Positions 10,001-20,856 of a DNA stretch of 64,000 nt are shown one piece after another (positions within the stretch are counted from its first letter, which is position 1; each line of letters opens with the position of its first letter). Made by a program: the position numbers and the translations under genes. The stretch covers positions 252,967 through 316,966 of the forward strand of contig VZRS01009530.1 of NCBI GenBank assembly GCA_013398055.1, read 5' to 3'. Source of the DNA: Ifrita kowaldi. Lineage: Eukaryota > Chordata > Aves > Passeriformes > Cinclosomatidae. The notes beneath the pieces were generated by a model. It was given only the letters and a program-made list of their open reading frames with translations, was not told where the DNA came from and made no database searches.

Positions 10001-11268
10001 CCTGTTTTAGAGTGTTTGGGTGCTTCCCTCCCCCCCCCACCTTTTTTTAAACAGATTTTATAGATAAATCATGTTAGAATCATAGAATCATTAAGGTTGC
10101 AAAAGACCTCTAAGATCAGCTAGTCAGATTATCTAGATCAACCTTGAACCCAGCACTGCCAAGTCCACCACTACACCATGTCCCTGAGTACCACATCTAC
10201 ACGTCTTTTAAATACCTTCAGGGATGGTGACTCAACCAACTTCCCTGGACAGCATGTTCCAATGCCTGACCTACCTTTCAGTGAAGACTTTTTCCCTAAT
10301 ATCCAATCTAAATTAATCAAGGGGACTTCATTCTGCTCCCCATCCTTGTTTTCCAGCTCAGCAGAATGGATACCCAGAGAACAGCTGGTCTGGGTATTAA
10401 AGCCTGAGGCAGGGAAGGCATTAAGTACCTCAACCTTTCCCTCATCCTTCTTCTCTATGTTGCCCCCTGTATCCAATTAAGGTTGGAGATTCTCCCTAAT
10501 CCTTCTGTTGTTGCTGATGCCTTTCTAGAAACAGTTTTTATTATCTTTTAAGAGAGTAGGCAGATTAAGTTCCTGCTGCTCTTGTCAGAAAACATTTCTG
10601 AAAGGTAAAAAGCATGTTTAAAATTTCCAGGCTAAAGTAGAGGGGCAGTAGGATGTTGATTAATGGGACAGTAAGTATCAAAAGCACAACCAAGTAGCGA
10701 AACTGTTGCTGAGTGTATGCACTGCAAAAGATGATCAAGGGGAAAAGTGTTTTCCTTCCACCCTTGTTCTTTAACTTATATTTTCAGACAAGGATATGTT
10801 TTGACTTGGTGATAATCATCTGAATGAAGAATTTATCTATTATTTACCTCTCTGAGAGTTTCATAGACATAATGTAAATAAGATTACTGGAGTTTTTATA
10901 TCAATATGCCTTTTTTGATAAAGCATTTCAGCATGCCTAGTGATTAAATACTTACTTTCTCTTTTCTATGACTTTTCAACTATTTAGCTTTTTTTTTTTC
11001 CTCTCAATAATTAAATGTCTGACACTAAATCTCTCTTTTTTCCCTTTATTTTCAGATGATGTGGAAACCTGCATATGACTTTCTCTACACATGGGCTGCC
11101 CATTATGGAGATGGTTACAGGGATGTCTTACAAGACCTGCAATCAGCCTTGGATAAAATGAAAAACCCAGTAACAAAACAGTGGCGAGAGTTAACCGGAG
11201 CTCTGATTCTTGTGAATTGCATGGAGGTGTTAAGAGCAAGTGCCTTCTCCAAAATGGAGGAGGAGTAG
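768..11268 (+). CDS. MACC1: MACC1, 3' part of the gene (three coding exons, joined 768-2806, 5317-5505, 11056-11268)
   Basis: Spliced gene for MACC1 (metastasis associated in colon cancer 1), the SH3BP4-related adaptor known in mammals for activating MET expression and for links to clathrin-mediated endocytosis. The three exons join in frame to about 812 residues. Human MACC1 is about 852, so only about 35-40 N-terminal residues are missing, upstream of the window. Domain order is NPF motifs, ZU5, UPA-like, SH3, then two C-terminal death domains. The reading frame is open throughout, all visible splice sites are canonical GT-AG, and a TAG stop follows a Glu-rich C terminus as in the human protein. 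Identification rests on long stretches of near identity to MACC1 as I remember it, for example around GIYGPKYIHPSF, EYFKGDTIALLGE and NPVTKQWRELTG. SH3BP4 is the only close paralogue. MACC1 fits better because of its shorter length and the position of its NPF motifs. Confidence 0.96.
3196..3300. repeat. Imperfect TATC/GATA microsatellite with self-complementary halves
   Basis: About 105 bases made almost only of interleaved TATC, TATA, GATA and TACC units. Motifs such as TATCTATATCGATA appear in both orientations, so parts of the tract can pair with one another. It lies inside a MACC1 intron. Confidence 0.85.
4075..4176 (-). mobile_element. CR1 LINE 3'-end fragment
   Basis: Starts with AGAATCATAGAGTGG and continues with the GGGTTGGAAGAGACC, then TTTCACTAGACCAAGTTG pattern. 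This is the complement of the standard avian CR1 3' end, so the element points to the minus strand. About 100 bases remain before similarity fades, a typical 5'-truncated, decayed copy. Confidence 0.85.
5317..5505 (+). CDS. MACC1: MACC1 penultimate exon (end of death domain 1, start of death domain 2)
   Basis: A 189-base, 63-codon exon in phase 0 at both ends, between acceptor TTGTTGCAG (AG at 5315-5316) and donor GAG|GTAAGG (GT at 5506). It encodes ALLKIDCQGLVARL, then a segment with LTSAVKLGKSWRELAEKLARLTKQQIEAYEVPH, and ends in ALE. The first part completes the last helix of death domain 1. The WRELAEKL segment is the typical helix of the second death domain. The sequence joins in frame to ELIV at the end of the preceding exon and to MMWKPAYDF at the start of the next, as in the mammalian protein. 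The exon can be skipped without breaking the frame, which would delete the junction between the two death domains. Confidence 0.95.
6893..6997. repeat. Twin poly-T tracts flanking an undetermined base
   Basis: A run of 29 T at 6893-6921 and a run of 28 T (broken by one C just upstream) at 6970-6997, with a C8 run at 6954-6961 and one N at 6945 between them. The N and the homopolymers suggest uncertain assembly or base calling here, so the length may be inexact. Confidence 0.9.
8365..8398. repeat. A-rich simple repeat (A7-8 G units)
   Basis: Repeated runs of seven or eight A separated by single G, preceded by a CTTCTT-rich pyrimidine stretch at about 8327-8357. This is low-complexity sequence in the last MACC1 intron with no attached retroelement recognised. 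Confidence 0.8.
10075..10585 (-). mobile_element. CR1 LINE copy, internally deleted (ORF2 piece joined to 3' UTR)
   Basis: Minus-strand CR1. At its 3' end (10075-10320 here) it has AGAATCATAGAATCATTAAGG and the CR1 tail pattern including CACATCTACACGTC and CCAATCTAA. Its 5' part (about 10321-10585) matches the CR1 ORF2 region between endonuclease and reverse transcriptase; the minus frame at 10171-10476 reads GKVEVLNAFPASGFNTQTSC and LENKDGEQNEVP, as in CR1 polyproteins. The reverse transcriptase that should separate these parts is missing, with the junction near 10320. Not functional. It sits about 470 bases upstream of the last MACC1 exon. Confidence 0.85.
11056..11268 (+). CDS. MACC1: MACC1 terminal coding exon (death domain 2, C terminus)
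   Basis: The acceptor is TTTATTTTCAG (AG at 11054-11055) and the coding part is 70 codons plus TAG at 11266-11268. It begins MMWKPAYDFLYTWAAHYGDGYRDVL and contains NPVTKQWRELTGALILVN, the most conserved part of the C-terminal death domain, ending in FSKMEEE. The ATGATG at the start is internal methionine, not a translation start, because the preceding exon joins in phase 0. The 5.5-kb intron before it is the largest intron in the window and carries an intronic CR1. No second downstream coding exon is needed, since the length and end match the known protein. Confidence 0.96.
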   Translation: MMWKPAYDFLYTWAAHYGDGYRDVLQDLQSALDKMKNPVTKQWRELTGALILVNCMEVLRASAFSKMEEE

Positions 11269-11817
11269 ATGGCCAAAATATGTTTTTTGAAAATCTTTTT
11301 GGAAACTATACCACTGTGTACAGTTTATTTGTGTATATGTGTGTTTCAGTGATGCTTATAGAACATGACAGAATGAAGTTTGTTTGAACTGAGCTGATGT
11401 TGAGTCTAGCCCTGTGGTTCTCAACTACAGATTGCCAGAGCTTGCTAATGGCTTCTGAGTAAATAAGAAAAGAATGGGGGATTAAACTAACAAGGTCAAC
11501 AAAAATTACTTGAATTCTATGGGGTATTTTCTAAAAGGAGCTATTTCTGATTGCACTGACTTCTAGGCGGAGACCAGTTTTAAAAACAGAACTGTTCATG
11601 GATGAGTTCAGCATGTGAGGCCTAGGTTTACATTGTTTTCAGTGAAGTATTAAAATCTAAATATTTAATACATTATACTATTTCGTGCTCAAACCCCTCA
11701 ACTCTAAGTTAATGGATGCAGGTTAGCCATAAAAAAACCCCTTTAAGATTCTTTCATCCTCATCTGGGACAAAACTAATTAAATTGTCTCGCAACACAGG
11801 AGTTCAACAGTTCCTGG

Positions 11818-11864
11818 AAAAATAGGTGTGTGCTGCACACACTCAAAAAATAGGTGTGTGCTGC
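11818..11864 (+). repeat. Two 19-base direct repeats and a small perfect hairpin in the MACC1 3' UTR
   Basis: AAAAATAGGTGTGTGCTGC occurs at 11818-11836 and again at 11846-11864 (spacing 28). The first copy runs into CACACAC, giving GTGTGTG-CTG-CACACAC at 11826-11842, a 7-base stem with a 3-base loop. Confidence 0.9.
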
Positions 11865-12713
11865 CCTTTTCCAAAACAGCTTCTGGTGTCTATTTTGGAG
11901 ACTAGAAGAGAGACAGAAGATGAAATGTCATAAATGTTTGGTTTTGATTGATTGGTTGATGTAACTCAACAAGGTTTTTTATCTTTTCGTATTTTTGTTA
12001 GTTTATATTTCCACAATTTTTTTCTACATTCTGCTGAGTGGAAATTCCAGAAAATTCCGGAAGCCTCTTTATGTACGCTGTCCATTCTTCTGATAATTTG
12101 TGTAATCCTTCTCTGTAGCTTTTAAAAGAGTATACGGGGAAAAGAGACTTTGTAAGTGCAAGGGCTGGAAACAATTAATACCCGCATTTGTTGGTTGTTT
12201 TCTTCTACCTCACTGGATGTGGGACATGACTATTGTTTTCTCAGAAGAACTTAACAGTGGGGTGCTTTTTAGATTAATTTATTTATGGAGCAATTAATTA
12301 TAACTAGTCATATGTTCTAAAAAGAACCCTGCTTAGATGATATCAGTAAAAAATTTTTCAATTACTGAGTAGCTTATTATAAGTACAGAAAATACAGGCT
12401 GAATAATAGTTATAGGCTGACCAAATTTTTTAATGTAATTTTTTTTACATATTAAATATATTTTTAGTTAAGTGGTGGAACTAAAAGGTTCAAGCCATTT
12501 TGAGCTCCTTTGATCAACATTCATTCAGAAACATCAGCAAATACTCACGACAACCAGTTGAAAAGAAAATTGGCATTCTGCCATCACTTGTGGTTGACAA
12601 GACAAAGCCAAATTCTTTCAGGAGTACCACAAAACAGCACTTCAGTCCAGAAACTGCGCTTCCACTGTTGTCTTAGTTCATTTCTACTAAGAAGGGAGGT
12701 TTTGTGATTCTAA

Positions 12714-12719
12714 AATAAA
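12714..12719 (+). terminator. Candidate polyadenylation signal AATAAA for MACC1
   Basis: First canonical AATAAA after the MACC1 stop, 1446 bases downstream, followed by TTTTTCTTCCCC-type pyrimidine-rich sequence suited to a downstream element. Earlier ATTAAA variants exist, so it may not be the only site. Confidence 0.5.
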
Positions 12720-14108
12720 GCTGTACATTTAGACATTTTTCTTCCCCTCTCCTTTCCTCTAACCTGTTTTCTTTCCTACTTTCATTAAGCTTTCCCAAGG
12801 CACCCATAGCTCAGGAAGGAGGCTGAGGAATGAGTATTTGCCCCAGTAATAGGTAAATTCATTCACCAGAAGGTCCTCTAGCATCAGGGCATGACTGAAT
12901 TAGCATGTGTGCAAGTTATCTGGCTTCAGTGGACTTGCCCTTGATTTGCAAGACAATGAGGAATTAAATCCACAGAGCACTGTCTGTTATTGCTGATCAA
13001 GGAAAGGTGGACAAAAAGGAGTCAGATTATCAAAGCTCCCTATTGTTTCAGGTGCCAGCACCGATTTTATATCTTTCCCCACCCAGTTTTAAAAAGAGCT
13101 GTAGAGAAAATATAAAATTCTCTTGTGATCTGCATTTCAGTGCAGAGCTGCTTGCTCTTCCTTCGTGCAGGTAGTGAAGCCCCCAAAAGGTGAGAAAGTA
13201 GGTTGTCCTATTGTTTCGTGCTGCTAGGTAAGGAAAAGGTGCATACTGATTCCTTTAAATATATTAATAGACATCTTTAAAGGTAAAAAGACACATTCAA
13301 ATATTAAAATATAAAATATTAAAACCCACTGAAAACTCCTTGAGAACTTTTTTTTAGGTTTCCCAGACTGCTTCTGCTTTCACCTTAGACCCTGCTCATA
13401 GCAGACTGTGAAACCTGAACAGGATTTTTCAGTGGTGCAAGAGGCCACACCAGATTGACTTAAAACCTCAGGGAAATATATTTTTTGCTCCCTCAGAGCT
13501 GAAATAGCAGAGGACATCACAAAGTAAATCTTTCAGCTTTGCTATGTTCTCTCACCATCTGCTTTTCGTGCATCCCAGCAGGCCATGCTCCCTTGCTTAA
13601 AATAAGTCAATTTTTAAAACTTTTTTTGCTTCATTTTTTCCCCTCTTTTGTTAACCTGGCTGCAACAGCTAAGCAACTCAGCTTACATCTGTTTCTGAAG
13701 ACGAGCCTGTGCTTCCATCCTTTTTTCCCACATCCTAATTTCTTACCTTTAATAAATGTGTGTTTTCTTTATTTTTCAACAGGGCATGTAGTAATTTCTT
13801 TGTTAAGTTCTGTATTTTTCTGTTATGAATACTATTCAAAAGAGTGGAAAAAAGCTACAAGAAGCACCAATTCCTAATGGCACAAGTCTACCAAATACCA
13901 AGTATAAAGGACAAGCTGCCCAAAGTCTTTGAAGCTGAAGGAAAATCCATCCTGAGAAGGTAGTCAGTGATCATGGTCTCAGGAAAAGAAGGGCCCAGGG
14001 ACCGGAGGCTGCTGCCTGTAACTCTCACGGCCAGGCCCTTTCTTTGCTTTGAAAGTTTTTTCTGTCTTGAACAAGAGTTGAGTTTGGCCCAGTAAATTTA
14101 GCAAATAT

Positions 14109-14123
14109 TGACTCAGTGAGTCA
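14109..14123. promoter_or_regulatory. Perfect double AP-1-type palindrome
   Basis: TGACTCAGTGAGTCA: two consensus AP-1/TRE heptamers in inverted orientation around one G. It is a predicted binding site only, about 1.4 kb beyond the MACC1 polyadenylation signal. Confidence 0.4.
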
Positions 14124-14578
14124 GTGTTCTCCTTAGCTTGCAGAATTATGCAACTGGTCCTCCAAGTATGTTTCTTTAAAAGGAAATTTATGTCTGCCTG
14201 TAGTTGTGCTATATTCCAGGGCCTTTGGCTGCTGGTTTTGGTTGCTAATTGCACTCCTGTTTTTGCTTTAAGCTTCGGCTCATATGAATGAAATGTGCAC
14301 TCGTGCAATATTCTGTTTACTTTAGCAGCCCACATTGGATACATTTTTTTAAAAAAAGGTATTAAAACCCCACATTTTATTTAGTGGTCTAGTATTCAAA
14401 ACCACAAAATGCCAGCTCAGAGTGGAAGCAGCTGTACTCAACAGCAACACACAGCTTGGAGCACATGGCTTAGGTAAACACACTCTGTTCTTGACCTTTT
14501 CTCTTTTCCTCCCACCCTGTCAAGAGAGAACAGCTTTCCCATGAGCCTGCACACATACTTTCTTGGGTTTCTTCAAAG

Positions 14579-14599
14579 TGAGATGAGATGAGATGAGAT
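14579..14599. repeat. Short (GAGAT)n pentamer repeat
   Basis: GTGAGATGAGATGAGATGAGAT-like run, about four units of GAGAT. Simple microsatellite with no gene around it. Confidence 0.85.
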
Positions 14600-17340
14600 T
14601 AACAATTCCTTGGGAGGAGACAAGGAAAAATACCAGCCGCTGGCCCTTGCCTTAAATGACCCTCTGTTTCCAGGTTTCCTAATTTCTTTGTGTAGAAAAT
14701 AGCTGTGTCAGCCAGTTCCATTTCCCTTTGAAGCTGTAGGCAGAAAACCCCCTCACCTCCTTCTGTCCTCTGCATAGGTGTTTCTTTAGCAAATGAGCAA
14801 ATGGAAAAGTTGTGAGTGCATCTGTTGCTTTATGATTCCACCTACCCATGAAAGCTGGAATAATGGTTCCCTTGGCTGAGTCTGCACCTGAGTGGGGCAG
14901 ACACCTTCCACAGTGGAAGGAAAACCTGTCACTCATACTAGAAATGCTGGCTTTTCAGTGAAGCTGGAAGCCATCCATGTTGCAGTGCAGAGGCTTCATG
15001 CCATTTGATGACACAGTGCAGTGACATATTTCTGAATTAATAACAGTCAGGGTTGGAGGGAAAAGGCAAATTATTTCCCCCAAGAAGTTCCAGCCCTCCA
15101 GTTCGGATGAGGAAGGGTTTGGTTTCTTAGGTTTCACTTGCTTTTTTTGGAAAGCAGAGGTTTAGGGAAGGAAAAGGAATTTTCTTTCAAAATGTAAGTA
15201 AAGGGCTACTCCCCACGCCAGGCTCCAGGCAGCAGGCTGGATGCCAAGACCAAGCTTCATGTTATGGGGTGTTCTTTGTGGAATTGTCTAGGGCAGAATT
15301 TGGTAGAAGGCATGAGCCATCTTTCTTCCTGCTGAGAACAGAAGAATGTGGAGAAGGGGACAAGTGTTTATTAAGTAATTTTTTCATGAAAAAGACTGTT
15401 TTTCACAAATCCGTTCTGTAAACCTAAGCTGTGGGGAAGCACTAGGCAGCTCCAAAGGAGCAACTCAATATGGATGTGTTGAGCAGACTCTAAAGACCTG
15501 CTCCTAAAGTATCTCTGAGCTCAGTAAGTGACCCAGCTGACAATGACCTACTGAATAACAAAGGTAATTGTGTAGAACTGGAGATGGCAATGCTGTATTC
15601 CCAGCTAAATCCAGTGATCCTGCTTTTTCATCATCTGATAGCTTGTTCAGCTATGAACAGCTGCACCAAACAGGAATATAAAGCTATGCTGTTTTGTTGT
15701 GTTTGTGTCGTAGATATGAAGATTTCCTGTGGAAAGAAAGGAATAAAATAGAGAGCAAAAGGGTTGTATTTCCCACCACGCCCAGGAATAGAATGTAGCA
15801 AATTTTATTCTTCACATTAATGTGGGACACCAACCATTAAATTCTCTGGCAAGGCCCTAGAACAATTGTAGATATGTAAAGAAAATATTAGTCTAGTGTG
15901 AGTGATAATCACTGTTCTTGATAGTTTTGCTGCCAATAAATATCTACAGACACTGGGATATTCAAATAACCTGTGATTATTCTTCGTACAAAAAGTGCCA
16001 TTTTCTATTTCTTGCCTATATATATATACATATATAATCTATTTTTTTAGCTTACAGTATATATTTTTAAACAAAATAAACAAAACTAATTGTCCACTAG
16101 AATCCTTTGTGAATTATATTTTGGTTTTGTAAGACTAAGAAGAGCAGAGGAAGAGGCCATGAGGTGAAAGATAATGGTTCTGTAAATACCAGGAAATGAA
16201 CAATGTCTTTATACACATTTCTCTTAATTTAAAAATCCTGTGTTTAGAAAGATGGACACCCCTTTTAGTGTGTTCATAAGCAAAAGTAATTTGCTGATAT
16301 TTGTTCCAGAAACAGAATTATCTCACTCTTGAGAAGAGGGCAGTCTGTGGACCTTGCAGCAGAAACCAGGCCTTCTCACAAGAATATACTCTCAACTTTT
16401 TTCTTTTTTTGTTGGAGAATCATGAATGTAAGTTCAAAAAGATAAATCCTCATTTGAAAAGGACATTCAAAACTAACACAAGCTTCTGAACCTTCCATAG
16501 AAAGAAAAAACAGTGCTGGTTAATTTTTTAATTGAACGTTTATTTCAGTTTTCTTAAATCAAATTCTTAGGAGCCTTTCAGTATACATTGGACAGGAACA
16601 CAGCCTATATCTTAAATCCTAAATTTATGGTGAGGATTTAAATTTAAAACTAAGTATCAGGAGTTACCCTGTGAACTGAAAGGTCAATTTACATATCCAT
16701 TCTAAATCCCAGGTTTTAAAATGTAAATGAAGTGGCCTGGCAGAAATAGGGATGGCAGCACAATAGTCCCAGGAGAGCAGACAAAGATGAAATGTGTTCA
16801 GCTCCACTCCACGACTTCAGAGCCTTAAACTTTATGTTTGTGTTAAATTCAGTACAAGATCTAAAATACAGCCTTGTCAAATACAATACCCGGAGAACAA
16901 TGGGAATCCAGAGTGACAAGGGGGAAGTGAATATGCAATGACTGCTCAGTCTGTCTCATAACAATGATGTTAGCAGGCAATGGGTTTAAAAATAAGCAGA
17001 AGTGCCCTTTCATACAGTGAGGAATTGGGGAATATGTTGTTACGGGATATTGTTGAAGATAAAATGATACATTTTGGTGCAAAAGAAAATCAGTCAAATT
17101 TACATAGACAAAAAAAGTGCCTAGTGGATGTGGTGATTTGTCTACAGCCACCAGCTTCATGTAACATAGAACTGGATACTGAAAATGCAGCAGGGAGAAA
17201 TACTATCCTCCACTTATCCTGTTTCTCATCATTTCCTCTGGAGACTGTGGGTCTGGAGTGGGCAGATGCCTGCCCTTACCCAACCCTTCCTGCAGTCTCA
17301 TAACCATGAGACTCACATGGTCCTTGCATACCCCAGCAGG

Positions 17341-17385
17341 CTCCTTTCTAGCACCTGCCTCCTTTCTAGCACCTGCCTCCTTTCT
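17341..17385. repeat. 18-base tandem repeat, 2.5 copies
   Basis: The unit CTCCTTTCTAGCACCTGC is at 17341-17358 and 17359-17376, identical, followed by a partial third copy that diverges after CTCCTTTCTG. The identical copies suggest a recent duplication. Confidence 0.9.
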
Positions 17386-20300
17386 GCCCCAGCTCAGGCA
17401 ACAGTTCCTCAATTTATCTAGCAACAACCATGACCCCTCTCCAGCTCTGTGGCCTTGAATGCCAAGAGTAGCTGGAATGTGATCCTCTGACATGCTGCCT
17501 CTGGCCATGGGGTCATGGATAGGGGAGCATGATCCTCAACTTTAGGCAGGGAGACATCAACCTATCAAGACTCCTGAGGGCTGGCTCTGCTCCATGAACT
17601 TTCTTCTTCAGGATCCAGCATAGTCCTATTTTATGAACCTGAGGGAAAATCATGAAGAGGAGGAAGGATGAGTGGAGGAAAGGAGTAGCAGATTTTGAAA
17701 AAAATTTTAGACAAGAGAGCTCATTTCTTAGTTCTACTCACAAGCAGGAAAAGTTATTATTAGAGTCTGAAATGATTTCATATAATGCCACCCTCTGTTC
17801 TTCATACAAAAGCCTCTATTGCTATTAATAAAGGAATTTAAAAATACCAAACAGCCAATGGATGATTTAATAACGCTGCTTATAAAACTAATTGTGTGCA
17901 ACTGAAAAGCTCTCCCTGGGGTCCCATTTGCAGGAGGGTTAAATAGGATTATCAAATCTAAAAGAATAAAAAAGATAAAAAACTCCCAAAGCTCTGAAGC
18001 CCCAACAAGAAGGAGTTGGGACATTTTGCTGAATAAATTACAGACCTCAGCCTTTAGTACCAGGGGATTATCTCATAGAAACAGAAATCTGAATTGATTC
18101 CACATGCCTGCAAGCTTCATTAAAGGTTTTAGGTCAGAAGCTTCATTTTCATACATACGAACAAGTCTCTTCACCTGGGGACCTCCAGCCAGCAGGATGA
18201 CTTCAGTGGCAAGTCATTTACCCTTCATGTCAGGGTATCAAACATAACAAACCACTGTAGAAAAACTAAGGGGCAAAAACCGTATCCTTTCCTCAATTTT
18301 TATCTGCCTATAAAAGGCCTATATTGCTCCATAAAGCAAAAGTGATGGTGTAGCTGAGATGGCGAAAACGAGAGTGATCAGTGCAGATCCATGTGGAGGC
18401 TGTCTGGTGCAATTTTCCACCACAGGTTTCTGGTTGGAAGTGCTCACATCAGTGCCACGGAGGCACAGACCTCTTTGCAACCCATGCTACAAGTCTGCCT
18501 TCCCAGCCTTTCTCATCCCCCCAAAACCTCTTACCCCTCTCCCCAGAGGTGTCCTCTCCTCAGCCTAGCTGGCAGTCATTCATTATACACTCCCACTCCA
18601 CCTCACACCTCAGCTGCTCTCCCTCTCCCACTGCTCTGGGTCCTGGGAAATGAGATACCCATTTCCTCTGACCCCCCAATCCTCTGTACTTTCTTCTTTC
18701 TCCAAAGTTCCTCCTAAGCTGGACAATCACTTCCAACAGCCTTAGCTCCCTAAGCTTTCTACCTCCTGTAACACAGCTCTGTAAGCTTCTCTCCAGCTCT
18801 TCCCTGCCCCATGCCCACCCCATCCCAGCCCTGCAGGTCCGTGCAGGGTTTTCACAAATCCTGTGTTACCTGTTGCTCGATCCCTGGTCAGTCAGTGCTA
18901 CGCCCTCCCCTTAGCACCACAGTGGCTGTGCACAGCCCTTTGTTTGGCTCTTTGCTGAGGAATAGACTCCAGGACCCAGCCCCTGATGAGACTGAAAACA
19001 ACATGGACACAGGCTGCCTCAGTTGAAAAATCTACCCACAGATAACTTTGAAGGCAGGAGAGCTGAATATATCCAGACAAAAATCAAAAGCAAACACAGA
19101 AACGTGGTAGTCGAGTCCTTTAACAGACAGAAACCAAAGATGAAATACAAATTTTGACCCTAGGCTAAATACACTTTCTCACAGCTTTCTGATTACTTGC
19201 TATTTTATACATTTTTAATTAATTAAGTCAAGATATTTAGGAAAAACACAGTAGTTAAGGCCAGTATCTGTTTAAAGCAATGACTTTAACCTCAAAAGGC
19301 TTTTGTCCTTTTGAAAGACTTCTAACAAGTAGGATTTTACTTTGGAGATTGGGTTGCATAAAGGTAAGCACTGCTGGCACAGAAACTCAGCATGTTAATC
19401 TAAGAACAATGTTGTTGGACTATTGCATTTCTACAGAAATTTATGTCAGGTTACTTCACTAGAGAAGGAAAAAACAAAATTCAGGATGTGGAAGCCACAG
19501 TAATTAAAACTACTACAAGATATTAACAGCTAATTAACACATTTCAAGCCCCGCACATTTCAAGTCTTCCTCACTTTATTTTTGCCTGCTTTATGTCTGG
19601 AGAGGAGATGAAGGTAAAAGAGGAGAGAGTGGAAAAAGAGAAGTTATTGTTACTTGGATGATTATGATTGTTAGCTATTTGTACTACATCGATGGCTGGT
19701 TTGAAACTGAAGACGTACTGTGCAACGATCTCCAAAAATGGAAAGTGAGAAAAAGAACAAGAAGCAAAGTGAAGATAGTAAAGCCTTTTTTCAAGGTCAT
19801 TCGAAGGATATCTCCAGGACCTTTCTAAACTCTTGCTCAGGCCTTATCTGTTAAGCACTGCTACCTTAATAGTTATGTGGATTATCATGAAGCTGCATAT
19901 TAAGAAATACTGATGGCTTTGCACAACAATGTTCATGGGTTCTTCCAGGAACATTTGCAGGTTATTCACAGTGTGCATGTTTTTGTCATCCAAACAGACA
20001 CATACTCTTTCACTTAGCCAAACTGTGGGCATCCTCTGCACTTGGGATCTGTGCATCTCACTGCACTGGAGAAAGTACCCCCCACCTGACTGGTGGTCCT
20101 TCCTGGGAGGGGTCATTGATACCTCACCATAAGCAGATGTGGGACGAAGCTTTAGGAGAGAGGAGCTACCCTGCATTGCAACTGTAGGCCAAAAACTGTG
20201 ATGAACTGTAAGATTAGCTATGTAAGAGGTGTTTTTATTCATATACCAATGGACATCTAAGACAGGATATTTTTGTAGAAACCCTGACTGTTGTACATCT

Positions 20301-20822
20301 TTTATTCAGCCTTCTCAATATAAGTGTGGCCAGTAAAAATAAGAGCTGGAAAATATCTTTAGCAGATAGAGGAATCCCCCTATTTCTGTGTAATAATCAG
20401 CTGCAAGTAACACCAGAACTGTGCAACACCAAATCAGGAAGTTTATCTCAAGAAAAGACACCACTTAAATAATCCAGACATCTTTTCTGCGTAATGTCAG
20501 GTACATCTCTAGAATTAGCAGCAGTGAGATTTTTGATCACTTTTTATCAATTGAAATATTATTTCATGTTTCACCATTCCCAATATGAACAGTTTTCTTG
20601 TAACTGCATTATTTCAGATGAGCTTTTTCTAGCAGACTGTCTCTTTCAAAACAGGTATCATTGATTATAGGAAAGCAACATCCCAGGCTACATAATCTAA
20701 ATGAGAATCTGGACCCACCTACAAGCCTCCAAGTAAGGTACTGGCTTTACATAATTTTTTCCACTCAAGTCCAATTATTTTTGTCCACAAGAGTACCTAT
20801 TAACTTAGAATAGTGCTGTTAG

Positions 20823-20856
20823 GTCTCCCTTTTTCTAATTAAGGCAAAAGGGAGAC
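20823..20856. repeat. Perfect inverted repeat, 11-base arms, 12-base loop
   Basis: GTCTCCCTTTT at 20823-20833 pairs exactly with AAAAGGGAGAC at 20846-20856. It stands alone; no transposon ends or transcription unit are visible around it. Confidence 0.85.

Larger units (their letters stand above)
5506..11055 (+). other. MACC1 last intron
   Basis: A 5.5-kb intron with donor GTAAGG at 5506 and acceptor TTTTCAG ending at 11055. It holds two long poly-T tracts around an N (6893-6997), an A-rich tract (8365-8398) and a rearranged CR1 (10075-10585). Short open frames in both directions show no domain or family resemblance and are treated as chance. Confidence 0.9.
11269..12740 (+). other. MACC1: Likely MACC1 3' UTR
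   Basis: Noncoding sequence from the stop to just past an AATAAA at 12714-12719, with a T/C-rich stretch about 15-35 bases beyond it. Weaker ATTAAA candidates at 11649-11654 and 11778-11783 could give shorter transcripts. The extent is inferred; no cleavage site can be read directly. It includes a duplicated 19-base segment at 11818-11864. Confidence 0.55.

Noticed and set aside
13979..14344. 121-codon open frame on the minus strand
   Set aside because: No recognised domain or protein family, no splice context, composition ordinary. Longest of its kind in unique DNA but within chance for 64 kb.
19844..20242. 132-codon open frame on the minus strand
   Set aside because: No family resemblance or conserved motif; treated as chance.
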